Shown here: one piece after another, positions 24,961 to 33,014 of the stretch
Position numbering within the stretch: position 1 is the first letter of the stretch
How the letters are laid out: the number at the start of each line of letters is the position of its first letter
Source: CALKCV01 sp964609515
Lineage (GTDB): Bacteria > Cyanobacteriota > Cyanobacteriia > Cyanobacteriales > Microcoleaceae
Direction: 5' to 3'
NCBI GenBank assembly: GCA_964609515.1
Contig: CAZSTZ010000038.1
Span: 1 to 35,474, forward strand
DNA: 35,474 nt
Notes under the pieces: model-generated
Databases searched by the model: none
The model's input: the letters and a program-made list of their open reading frames with translations, nothing else
What the model was told of the DNA's origin: nothing
Program-made: the position numbers and the translations under genes

Positions 24961-25599
24961 ATGTATTGGCTATATCCTCAGAAAAAACAAGCTGACACTT
25001 TATTTGTTGCTTATGATGCAAAAGACTCTAATAATTTTTGCCCTCCCGGTCAAAATTGGGGAGCTTTTACTGATGAAGAATGCGATCGCGTTCTTTCTTT
25101 ATCAAAGTCGGAAAAAAGTATTCGACTTCCTAAGGACAAAATGGAGGCGATCGCCAGAGATTACCATCAAGCCGAAATGTGGTCTATTAACTACAGCGAA
25201 CAGACAAAATGGCTGTGGGAAAAAGTAGTTACAAACCTGACTTCTGTTAACGAACGTTGGTGGGGATTTGATGTTTATGGCATTATAGAACCCTTGCGAC
25301 TTTTATGTTACGATGGAACGAACGCTAAAGAAGGAGAAAGCGATCGTTACGAACCGCATATCGACAACGCCCATCCTTTTTCTTGTAGGAAAATTAGTTT
25401 TGCTCTAGAACTGTCGGCTCCTAATATTTACGAAGGTGGAAGACTTAAGGTTCATGCTGCATCAAGACCCATAGAGTTCCCAAATTCTAGGGGAACGATA
25501 ATAATGTTTCCTTCTTTTTTCCTGAGTGAAATAGAACCGATTATTACGGGTAAAAAATGGGTGTTGGTCGGTTGGATAAGCGGACCGCAGTTGAGATAA
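24961..25599 (+). CDS. 2OG/Fe(II) oxygenase-like protein, metal ligand missing
   Basis: The 212-residue protein has the double-stranded beta-helix of PKHD/prolyl-hydroxylase-type 2-oxoglutarate oxygenases. The HxD pair is His133 and Asp135 (YEPHIDNAHP). The second metal His should lie in the strand after FPSF, but here the segment reads FPSFFLSEIEPI with Ser189. The oxoglutarate-binding position is Lys199 (TGKKWVLVGW) rather than Arg. It aligns along its whole length with its downstream neighbour, including MYWLYP, GxNWGAFTxxECD, YGIIEPLRLLCYD and SRGTIIMFPSF. It may be inactive, have a two-ligand metal site, or act as a partner of the neighbour. There is no clear ribosome site before ATG 24961. 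Confidence 0.82.
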   Translation: MYWLYPQKKQADTLFVAYDAKDSNNFCPPGQNWGAFTDEECDRVLSLSKSEKSIRLPKDKMEAIARDYHQAEMWSINYSEQTKWLWEKVVTNLTSVNERWWGFDVYGIIEPLRLLCYDGTNAKEGESDRYEPHIDNAHPFSCRKISFALELSAPNIYEGGRLKVHAASRPIEFPNSRGTIIMFPSFFLSEIEPIITGKKWVLVGWISGPQLR

Positions 25600-25642
25600 T
25601 AATTGATAATTGTTAATTGTTAAGCTGGAGGTGCGATTAAAA

Positions 25643-26275
25643 ATGTTTTGGCTCTATCCTACTCCTAAATATCATCAAGTAACTTATGCCTGTTACGATG
25701 CCAGTCAAGCCAGCCATTTTTGTAAACCGGGGGAAAATTGGGGAGCTTTTACGGCACAAGAATGCGATTCCATTATTGCTTTATCTAAAATGTTCCAGAG
25801 CAGGCGACCCACTGTAGATGGTAAATTTCAGCCGGATAAGCGGCAAGTAACTGCTTGGAAAATCGACTATTCAAAAGAGATTAATTGGCTGTGGCAAAGA
25901 CTTAATAATAATCTGAACTATGCCAATAACCAATGGTGGAATTTTAACATTTATGGCATTTTAGAATCCCTACATCTTTTATGTTATGATGCCAGTAATG
26001 GAGGCGGAAAATACAAAGACGGTTATATCAGGCACATCGATTACAACCAACACACTCATAACCGCAAAATAACTTTTTCGATTCAACTTTCCGACCCTAA
26101 AGATTATGAAGGTGGGAACTTAAAATTGTATGCCAGTAAAGAACCGGAAAAGTTGCCGATGTCCCGAGGAACAATGATAATGTTTCCCTCTTTTATTCTC
26201 CATGAAGTAGCGCCTATTGTTAAGGGGAAAAGATGGGCGCTGGTATGTTGGGCAAGCGGTCCTCATTTTAGGTAG
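25643..26275 (+). CDS. 2OG/Fe(II)-dependent oxygenase (PKHD type)
   Basis: The 210-residue protein is a paralogue of the gene 44 bases upstream and keeps the full active site. The residues are His131 and Asp133 (IRHIDYNQ), His187 (FPSFILHEVAPI) and Arg197 for 2-oxoglutarate (KGKRWALVCW). Members of this fold hydroxylate protein, peptide or small-molecule substrates using O2 and 2-oxoglutarate; the target here is unknown. The start at 25643 (MFWLYPTPK) matches the paralogue's N-terminus, and GGAGGTG lies 11 bases upstream. An in-frame start at 25610 is rejected. Heptamer repeats and a MITE follow the stop. Confidence 0.88.
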   Translation: MFWLYPTPKYHQVTYACYDASQASHFCKPGENWGAFTAQECDSIIALSKMFQSRRPTVDGKFQPDKRQVTAWKIDYSKEINWLWQRLNNNLNYANNQWWNFNIYGILESLHLLCYDASNGGGKYKDGYIRHIDYNQHTHNRKITFSIQLSDPKDYEGGNLKLYASKEPEKLPMSRGTMIMFPSFILHEVAPIVKGKRWALVCWASGPHFR

Positions 26276-26322
26276 GCAAGAGGCAAGAGGCAAGAGGCAA
26301 GAGGCAAGAGGCAAGAGGCAAC
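26274..26322. repeat. GGCAAGA heptamer tandem repeat
   Basis: About seven copies of the 7-base unit GGCAAGA lie directly between the oxygenase stop and the MITE that begins at 26323. It is the opposite-strand version of the run at 3287-3335. Confidence 0.92.
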
Positions 26323-26473
26323 GGGTGTATCTCAATTTTGATATTGCCAAGAATTAGATGATTTTTGGAACGTGGTTAGTTGTCAGTTGTTAGTTGAGCA
26401 ATTAACAACTAACCACTAACAACTAACAAAGATAGTTGGTTTTTTGGTCTTTTTACAAATATGGGATGCTCCC
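26323..26473. mobile_element. 151-bp MITE-like element, diverged ends
   Basis: The left end GGGTGTATCTCA and about 35 following bases match the left arm of the element at 9184 with few changes. The right end CTTTTTACAAATATGGGATGCTCCC matches the other copies. The centre is different: TAGTTGT and AACTAAC heptamer-like units. No convincing target duplication is seen, which fits an older insertion. Confidence 0.75.
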
Positions 26474-26514
26474 GGTGACTTGCAACCGATTTCTTGAGAT
26501 GCACAACAGAAAGA

Positions 26515-27663
26515 TTAAAAATGGTTAACAGCTAAGGGGCTTAAATCTTTAGCTGAGTTTTGCTTATAAGTAGCTGGAAAAAGACGCAAAGTGGGTTGGG
26601 CAAGAGATATTTTGACTTTGGTTCCTACTGGCAATGCTTGAGAAAAATTAGAAAAGGCAGCGCGGGCAATTAATTCTTGACCGGAAGGGGCGAGCAAACA
26701 ATAACGAAATTCTCGACCTAAAAACTGCCGATCGCGCACGATAACCTCACCGTTATTCTCGGGTTTTAAAACCAAATTTTCTTGGCGAATCATTAATTCT
26801 CCACTGTCTAAATCTTCTAAATAATTAACTTCTTTATTATGAGAATTACTAAACTGACTTAAATCGAAAGAACCAATTTCCGTTTCCCAAACCTTGCCCC
26901 GCCGTCGGGCAAAGACAAAATTCGCTTGGGTGACAAACTCGGCGACAAACCGGGAAGCCGGTTCTATATAAATCTCTTCTGGAGTGCCAAACTGTTCTAC
27001 GCAACCGTTTCGCATCACCGCCACCCGATCGCAGATCGCCATCGCCTCCTCGCGATCGTGAGTGACAAAGATGCCAGAGGTACCGCCGGCCTTGAGAATA
27101 TCCCGTAACTCCTGGCGCAGTCTCACCCTTACCTGCACGTCCAAATTGCTCAAGGGCTCGTCCAATAATACCATTGCCGGGCGGGGGGCGAGGGCGCGGG
27201 CGAGGGCCACCCTTTGTTGCTGACCTCCCGAAAGTTGGTGGGGATAGCGGTTTTCTAAACCGGATAGTCCCACTAAGGCCAATGCTTCGCTTACGGTTTT
27301 TTTAATCTCAGCCCTTGACTTTTTACTCGAATTATGCAAGCCAAAGGCGGCGTTTTGGGCTACAGTTAGATGCGGAAATAGGGCATAATCTTGGAAGACC
27401 ATGCCAACCCCTCGCTTTTCTGGGGGCTGCCAGTTACCGTAACCGGCTACTACCCGTCCGTTTATGCTGACGCTTCCGGTTTCGAGTTTTTCAAACCCGG
27501 CAATTATTCTCAATAAGGTTGTTTTACCGCAACCCGACGGTCCTAACAATCCCAGAATGTCTCCTGGGTGTAAGGTAATAGTAACATTTTGGACCGCAGG
27601 GATAGGGGTACGGGGATATTTTTTGCTGACACCTTCTAAATAAAGTACGACGGATTGGGCCAT
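26515..27663 (-). CDS. futC: ABC importer ATPase, ferric-iron type
   Basis: The 382-residue ATPase has Walker A GPSGCGKTT (41-49), Q-loop Gln91 (MVFQDYALFPHL), signature LSGGQQQ (144-150), Walker B MVLLDEPLSNLD (164-175) and an H-loop VTHD. After about residue 240 there is a C-terminal regulatory/TOBE-like region. The close match to FbpC/FutC ATPases and the divergent permease fit uptake of Fe3+ delivered by a periplasmic protein. Spermidine or sulfate-type ATPases have a similar core, so the substrate rests on the permease. ATG 27663 is followed by MAQSVVLYLEGVSKKYP; AGGTT/AAAGG-like sequence lies upstream. The shared 135-base gap with the permease probably holds two promoters. Confidence 0.85.
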   Translation of the reverse strand: MAQSVVLYLEGVSKKYPRTPIPAVQNVTITLHPGDILGLLGPSGCGKTTLLRIIAGFEKLETGSVSINGRVVAGYGNWQPPEKRGVGMVFQDYALFPHLTVAQNAAFGLHNSSKKSRAEIKKTVSEALALVGLSGLENRYPHQLSGGQQQRVALARALAPRPAMVLLDEPLSNLDVQVRVRLRQELRDILKAGGTSGIFVTHDREEAMAICDRVAVMRNGCVEQFGTPEEIYIEPASRFVAEFVTQANFVFARRRGKVWETEIGSFDLSQFSNSHNKEVNYLEDLDSGELMIRQENLVLKPENNGEVIVRDRQFLGREFRYCLLAPSGQELIARAAFSNFSQALPVGTKVKISLAQPTLRLFPATYKQNSAKDLSPLAVNHF

Positions 27664-27798
27664 TTTTCTTTGATAAACCTCCTTTATAAGAGTTATTATT
27701 GAAATTTAACTTCAATAGTCTTGGATTATCTTAACCTAGTTTTTAGAAATATTCTCATTAAGCTAGAATAAAGTTTTTTGTTGTATGAGAAATTACGG

Positions 27799-29454
27799 AT
27801 GTTTCAAATTTCTAAAAGGTTTAAAGGTTTAAATTTCAACGGTTGGACTGTGGTAGCGATCGCCATTGCCGCCCTCATCTCCACCCCGGTGTTATTCGTC
27901 CTTAGCAGTATCTTCGCCGACTCTGGGGAAGTGTGGAGTCACTTAGCTTCTACAGTCTTACCTCGCTATTTGCTAAACTCTTTCTTACTTAGCGCGGGGG
28001 TAGGTATGGGAGTTTGTTCTATCGGCGTGGGAACGGCTTGGCTGGTAACTATGTGTCATTTTGCAGGTCGTTCTTTGTTTGAATGGGGGTTGTTGTTACC
28101 CTTTGCCGCTCCCGCATACATTCTCGCATACACTTACACTGAGTGGTTAGAATTTTACGGACCGGTGCAAACAACTTTGCGAGAGATGTTTGGCTGGAGC
28201 AGCGTTAGCGATTATTGGTTTCCCGATATCAGGTCTCTTGGGGGAGCGATCGCGCTCTTAACCCTCACTCTCTATCCCTACGTTTACCTCCTAACCCGAG
28301 TCGCCTTTCTCGAACAATCCACCCGCACCCTAGAGGCCAGCCGTTCCCTGGGGCGCGGACCTTGGCGCAGTTTCCTCACCGTGGCCCTGCCCCTAGCGAG
28401 GCCGGCAATTATCGCGGGTTTGGCTCTGGCCCTGATGGAAACCCTCAACGACTTCGGCACCGTACAATACTTTGGAGTCGATACCTTTACCACAGGCATT
28501 TATCGCACTTGGTTAGGCATGGGAGAACGGGTGGCATCGGCCCAGTTAGCGGCGGTGTTGATGATGTTTATTCTCTGGTTGATTTTACTAGAACTTTGGT
28601 CGCGACGACAGGCGAAATTTTACCAAACGAGCAGCCGCCACCAACACTTAAAGCGCTTTCAACTCGGGGGCATTCGGGGCATTCTCGCCACTGCCGCTTG
28701 CTGCTTGCCGATTATTTTAGGATTTCTGGTGCCGGCTCTTTTGCTGTTACAGATGACGATCGCCAATAAAGGCAAAAGCTTTGACGGTCGATTTTGGAAC
28801 TTTGCCTCCCACAGTTTGATTTTAGCAACGGTAACGGCGGGTTTAGCGGTGGCGATCGCTCTTCTCCTAGCTTACGGCGTCCGCTTGAACCCGACTTTGG
28901 GGATGCGGTTGGCGGCGAGGGTGGCGGCGATGGGTTACGCCATACCCGGTTCGGTTATTGCCGTGGGGATTTTAATTCCTATCGGCAGGTTGGATAACGC
29001 GATCGACAGTTGGATGCGATCGCTCTTCGGCATCTCCACCGGTTTGTTATTAAGCGGAACCATCGCGGCTCTCGTTTTTGCTTATCTAGTGAGGTTTTTA
29101 GCCGTAGCTTTCGGCAGCGTAGAATCTAGTTTGAGCAAAATCAAACCCAGTTTAGACGACGCGGCGCGAAGTTTGGGTCATAATTCCGGCAGCACTTTAG
29201 TCAAAGTTCACGCGCCGATGATGTGGGGAGGTTTGTTAACAGCGGCGATGCTGACATTTGTAGATGTAATGAAAGAGTTGCCGGCAACGATGGTGATTCG
29301 TCCTTTTAATTTCGATACTTTAGCGGTGCGGGTATATAATTTAGCTTCCGACGAGAGGTTGAGCGAGGCGGCGGGGCCGGCGTTAGCTATTGTTTTGGTG
29401 GGGATAGTGCCGGTGATTTTGTTGAGTTTGAGGGTTGGGCGAGTTAAGGAATAA
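27799..29454 (+). CDS. futB: ABC importer permease, ferric-iron type (fused duplicate)
   Basis: The 551-residue membrane protein has about twelve segments and two copies of the permease domain, as in FbpB/FutB. The two EAA-type coupling loops read EASRSLGRGPWRSFLTVALPLARPAI and DAARSLGHNSGSTLVKVHAPMM. These dock onto the ATPase. Features such as YLLNSFLLS, AAPAYILAYTYTEWL, LMETLNDFGTVQYFGV and DVMKELPATMVIRPFNFDTLAVRVYNLASDE are typical of iron(III) permeases. The start at 27799 (MFQISKRFKG) is an ATG; TTG codons at 27778 and 27781 would add seven residues. It diverges from the ATPase gene. No substrate-binding protein gene lies nearby. Confidence 0.88.
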   Translation: MFQISKRFKGLNFNGWTVVAIAIAALISTPVLFVLSSIFADSGEVWSHLASTVLPRYLLNSFLLSAGVGMGVCSIGVGTAWLVTMCHFAGRSLFEWGLLLPFAAPAYILAYTYTEWLEFYGPVQTTLREMFGWSSVSDYWFPDIRSLGGAIALLTLTLYPYVYLLTRVAFLEQSTRTLEASRSLGRGPWRSFLTVALPLARPAIIAGLALALMETLNDFGTVQYFGVDTFTTGIYRTWLGMGERVASAQLAAVLMMFILWLILLELWSRRQAKFYQTSSRHQHLKRFQLGGIRGILATAACCLPIILGFLVPALLLLQMTIANKGKSFDGRFWNFASHSLILATVTAGLAVAIALLLAYGVRLNPTLGMRLAARVAAMGYAIPGSVIAVGILIPIGRLDNAIDSWMRSLFGISTGLLLSGTIAALVFAYLVRFLAVAFGSVESSLSKIKPSLDDAARSLGHNSGSTLVKVHAPMMWGGLLTAAMLTFVDVMKELPATMVIRPFNFDTLAVRVYNLASDERLSEAAGPALAIVLVGIVPVILLSLRVGRVKE

Positions 29455-29580
29455 CGGATGGGTGGTTGGTGGGGCGATCGCTCTTGTTATCGCCCCCCAA
29501 CAAAGGTTTTTCGCTCTCCCAGTTCCCTGCCCCGGTGGGTACATAGAGCGGCTCTTGTTGCGGGGCAGCCTCAGAAAATA

Positions 29581-30864
29581 CTAAACGAATTTGAAGTAAT
29601 CGGCCTTAATATCTAAATCAGAAACGTCAGCGACGATACCGATTAATTCATCCTTGCCGGCGGTATCTAGAAAAATAGCAGTGCCGGAGGGCATTCCCCG
29701 AGGGGAGTTTTTGAGAGCGTAGTCGTTAGCTGTGCCGTGGAGTTGGATGATGTCTTCATCGGCATTAAAATTCCGAATCAAGGCATAATCGCCTTTGCCA
29801 GGATTATTGTTCTTGCCATCGTCGTAATAGACTTTCTTCCCATCGCCCAAGATAAAGGTATCTTTCCCGTCTCCCCAGTAGTAACTGCGCCCGCCGGTGA
29901 GGGTATCTCGTTCGCCTTTGCCCGGACTAGCGCTTTTGGCATCTACACCTATTAAGGTATCGGCTCCTTCATCTCCCCACAAAGCGTCGTTACCTTTACC
30001 GCCTTCGAGGGAGTCGTTACCGTCTCCACCGCTGATGGCATCGCTGCCGTTCATGCCTAAAACGGTGTCGTTGCCGTCGTCGCCCCAGAGGATATCTTTG
30101 CCCTTGCCACCATCCACGAGGTCGTTACCGCCGTCTCCTTGGATGAGGTCGTTACCGTCTTCGCCGTAAAGTTTGTCGCTAGCATCTTCGGGGTCTTGTA
30201 TGTAAATCCGGAAGGTAGGGCAAATAAAACCGTCTCCACCAGTGATTTTGTCGTTGCCAGATCCTCCTTTAATCAAGTCGCCATCTTGGCCACCCCGTAG
30301 TTGGTCGTCCCCTGCTGCGCCGGTGATGGTGTCGTTGCCTTCGTAGCCATTTAAGTAGTCATTCTGTTTGCTGCCTTTGAGTTTATCGTTGCCTTCATCG
30401 CCATAGTCAAAGTTTTGGTACTTCGACCACCAGTCGTTGCCGTCTTCGGGAGTGCCAAAGTTTTGCGTCCAGTAAGAGCCGTAATCATAGTAACCCGGGT
30501 CGTTTTTTAAATAGTAGTAACCCATGCCGATGTCTTGATAATCTGGGTTGAGAATGTTACCTCGATGTGTGCTGCTATCCATCCAATCTTCGACGACCTG
30601 GTGGGGCGTGGATTGACCGATGGCAATGTTTTCTCCCCAAGTTTCGGCTTTGTAACCTGCTTTATCGATGCGATCGCCAGCATAAGAACCGTCTTGTCCG
30701 CGATGACTGTAGAAGTCTTCCACTGCCATGTTTTTGCTGTGGCCTTGGGCTGCTTTGTCGAGTTTGCCGTTGGACTCTAAGGTTGATAAGCCGAACTTCT
30801 GGCGTTCTTTGTTGGTAAGTTCGATGACTTCTTTGATAAATTTTGGATTAGTTGTTTTAGCCAT
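29581..30864 (-). CDS. CAP/SCP-domain protein with RTX repeats
   Basis: The 427-residue protein starts with a CAP/SCP (CRISP-like) domain, about residues 5-140. It shows LTNKERQKFGLSTLESNGKLD, HSKNMAVEDFYSHRG, WGENIAIGQ, WMDSSTHRGNILNPDYQDIGMGYYY and YWTQNFG. Glycine-aspartate RTX units (GGxGNDxLxG type) follow, about residues 160-330, and would bind calcium. A non-repeat insert (FICPTFRIYIQDPEDA) breaks the array. The C-terminal part (from about 335) is a typical post-RTX secretion region. There is no N-terminal signal, as expected for type I secretion. The start at 30864 has AAGGAG ten bases upstream; a longer frame to 30963 is rejected. It is probably extracellular; the CAP function is not known. 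Confidence 0.88.
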   Translation of the reverse strand: MAKTTNPKFIKEVIELTNKERQKFGLSTLESNGKLDKAAQGHSKNMAVEDFYSHRGQDGSYAGDRIDKAGYKAETWGENIAIGQSTPHQVVEDWMDSSTHRGNILNPDYQDIGMGYYYLKNDPGYYDYGSYWTQNFGTPEDGNDWWSKYQNFDYGDEGNDKLKGSKQNDYLNGYEGNDTITGAAGDDQLRGGQDGDLIKGGSGNDKITGGDGFICPTFRIYIQDPEDASDKLYGEDGNDLIQGDGGNDLVDGGKGKDILWGDDGNDTVLGMNGSDAISGGDGNDSLEGGKGNDALWGDEGADTLIGVDAKSASPGKGERDTLTGGRSYYWGDGKDTFILGDGKKVYYDDGKNNNPGKGDYALIRNFNADEDIIQLHGTANDYALKNSPRGMPSGTAIFLDTAGKDELIGIVADVSDLDIKADYFKFV

Positions 30865-30916
30865 AATTTTTGACTCCTTTTTTGCCTGGATAAGTGTTTT
30901 CTGGAGTAGATGCACT

Positions 30917-31050
30917 GTTCGTAGTAACGACTTTAGTCGTATAGAACCGGTGGCGGGCTTCAAGGGTTAGGTTGGCAGCGGATGTGCTTGGTGGGCGAAC
31001 AGGCAAGATGCCTGTTCTACGCGGATGGGTTGTTGGTGGGGGCGATCGCT
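30917..31050. repeat. Composite dispersed repeat, copy A
   Basis: This 134-base unit contains GTAGTAACGACTTTAGTCGT, TGGCGGGCTTCAAGGGTTAGG, the inverted repeat GAACAGGCAAGATGCCTGTTC and a HIP1 site at the end. About 110 bases are nearly identical to copy B at 34413-34558. Confidence 0.88.
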
Positions 31051-31074
31051 AATTAGTGGGTTAGATTAACCAGG

Positions 31075-32841
31075 CTAAAAGTCATCTTCAAGAATCCAAG
31101 CGTGACCCCATTGGTCGTCTTCGCTATTGATTTCAGCGTTGCGCGGATTGCTTAATTTTATCCAAAATTCTAAGTCTCCTTCATAGTAATTATCGCCATA
31201 AATGGGGACTTTAATCTTTTTAGTTTTTTGACCTGGCTTAAAGGTAATAGTACCAGATTTATAGCGGTAATCGTAACCGCTCCAGGCAGTATCATCTATT
31301 GTTTCATAATCTACTTTCACCCTTTGAGTAGCGCGGGTATCGAGGGTGACTTTAAATGTGGCATTTTTCCTGTAATCTCCCTCAATAATAGAAATGTCAT
31401 TGATTTTTATTGAGGGAGTGACTGCAAAATCGTCTTCAATAATCGAACCATAACCCCATCCATCGTTGATTTCAGCATCGCGGGGATTGGTTAAATTCAC
31501 CCAAAAACCTCTATCTCCTCCATTGAAGTTGTCGCCGTAAATGGGGACTTTAATTTTTTTGGTTTTCTGACCTGGTTTAAAGGTAATAGTGCCAGATTTG
31601 TAGCGGTAGTCAAAACCGCTCCAGGCAGTATCGCTTACTGTTTCATAATCTACTTGCACTGTTTGAGTGGCAGGGGTATCGAGGGTGACTTTAAATGTGG
31701 CTTTTTTGGTGCGATCGCCTTCTTTTATGCTAACATTGCCAATAGATATTTTGGGAGCGATCTCTTCTATCTCATTGCTGCCATACAAGTATTGAAGGGT
31801 CTTGACATCTATAGAGCCGTACTCTGTAGGTCCCCCACCCATAATTGTTAACTTAGCTTTTGAAGGTGATAAGAATGGTTCCACATCAGATTTCCCAGCC
31901 TTTACACCATGTTGCAGACCGAGAGCATGGCCTATTTCATGAGCTACAGTACCATAGTGGTCTTGATAGTCATTGTTGAGAAAAACATCACCTCCGTGGC
32001 GAAAATAATCATTTGGAAGAGATGCATAGGAAACATTCTCATTATTTTGCACACCCAGAAAAACCATTAGAGGTGGATTTTTATATGAATACGATGTTTC
32101 CACAAAATCGACGGGGATAATTTCTTCTAAATCATTTAAAGCACTTCTTACTGTATTTTTCCCATCATCCGTCAATTCATAGGCCAGACCATCTCCTTCA
32201 TAAGAAGATAGGATATCCTGATTGTAGTAGCCATCTCCGCCTCCCACTACAAACCCGTAAGTTACTTGATTTCCTAAGTAATCCAAATTCCATTTTTTAG
32301 GATTATCTCCCTTTCCAGTTATTGCATTAATGTCCGAATCGCTGCTTTTTGTAATCTCTAAAGTCAGATTAGGGTCATTAACTATATTCGCCGGATCGTA
32401 AGCGTTTCTTATCTGAATCAGACTTGAATCATGTGTTAAAATATCGTCAGCCAGAAGAGGTATTTCTTCCACAATATCGTCTTCTTTCTTTGTTTTTTTT
32501 GGTGGGACAATAACGCTTGCTAAGTCATCGCTATTTCCACCAAGCAAAGAATCACTTTTTACGGCTGACATCTCTCTCCCAGTTAAGATGTCTTTGTCGT
32601 CATCTTTTCCCTTGTTAATCCTTGGAGTTTTTTCTGAACTTTCTAGCAGCAATATCTCATCTATATTGAAATGTTTCTTATCAATTACCGAACTAATATT
32701 ATTACCTAAATAGTCAGCACTAGAATCGAATTTATTCCAATCGGAAGAGGTATAAGTATTGCTAATTATCCAAGAGACACTGTCTTTATTGGTTGGAAAT
32801 AGTGAAAATAATTCGGATTCTTCTGCAAAATTTGTAATCAT
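31075..32841 (-). CDS. Zinc metalloprotease with two Calx-beta domains
   Basis: The 588-residue protein has an acidic N-terminal part without a signal peptide (1-150). A metzincin-type protease domain follows: the zinc motif HEIGHALGLQHG places His301, Glu302, His305 and His311 in line, and the Met-turn is TIMGGGPTEYG. Two Calx-beta domains make up the C-terminal third (about 362-475 and 480-588). They are about 85% alike in their WSGxDYRYKSGTITFKPGQ and KTKKIKVPIYGDN parts, showing a recent internal duplication. Calx-beta domains bind calcium in surface proteins. It is probably secreted by a type I-like route, as its neighbours suggest. AAGGAAGG lies nine bases before ATG 32841. The substrate is unknown. 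Confidence 0.88.
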   Translation of the reverse strand: MITNFAEESELFSLFPTNKDSVSWIISNTYTSSDWNKFDSSADYLGNNISSVIDKKHFNIDEILLLESSEKTPRINKGKDDDKDILTGREMSAVKSDSLLGGNSDDLASVIVPPKKTKKEDDIVEEIPLLADDILTHDSSLIQIRNAYDPANIVNDPNLTLEITKSSDSDINAITGKGDNPKKWNLDYLGNQVTYGFVVGGGDGYYNQDILSSYEGDGLAYELTDDGKNTVRSALNDLEEIIPVDFVETSYSYKNPPLMVFLGVQNNENVSYASLPNDYFRHGGDVFLNNDYQDHYGTVAHEIGHALGLQHGVKAGKSDVEPFLSPSKAKLTIMGGGPTEYGSIDVKTLQYLYGSNEIEEIAPKISIGNVSIKEGDRTKKATFKVTLDTPATQTVQVDYETVSDTAWSGFDYRYKSGTITFKPGQKTKKIKVPIYGDNFNGGDRGFWVNLTNPRDAEINDGWGYGSIIEDDFAVTPSIKINDISIIEGDYRKNATFKVTLDTRATQRVKVDYETIDDTAWSGYDYRYKSGTITFKPGQKTKKIKVPIYGDNYYEGDLEFWIKLSNPRNAEINSEDDQWGHAWILEDDF

Positions 32842-33014
32842 GTTTTTACCTTCCTTTTGTTAAGGTCAAATTTCAGGAACGTTAAGCGTTGCCGATTGAG
32901 TTTATGATGTTGCTAAATTTTGGATCGGGTTGAGAGATTTTAGCTATTTATTCAGCTTCGCGATCGGCAACGCTACTTGAACTTCATGTCGAAAAGTGTT
33001 AGATTTGCAGCCAA

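Noticed and set aside
31075..31740. Possible DNA-level repeat element
   Set aside because: The similarity is the two Calx-beta domains of one protein, an ordinary domain duplication.
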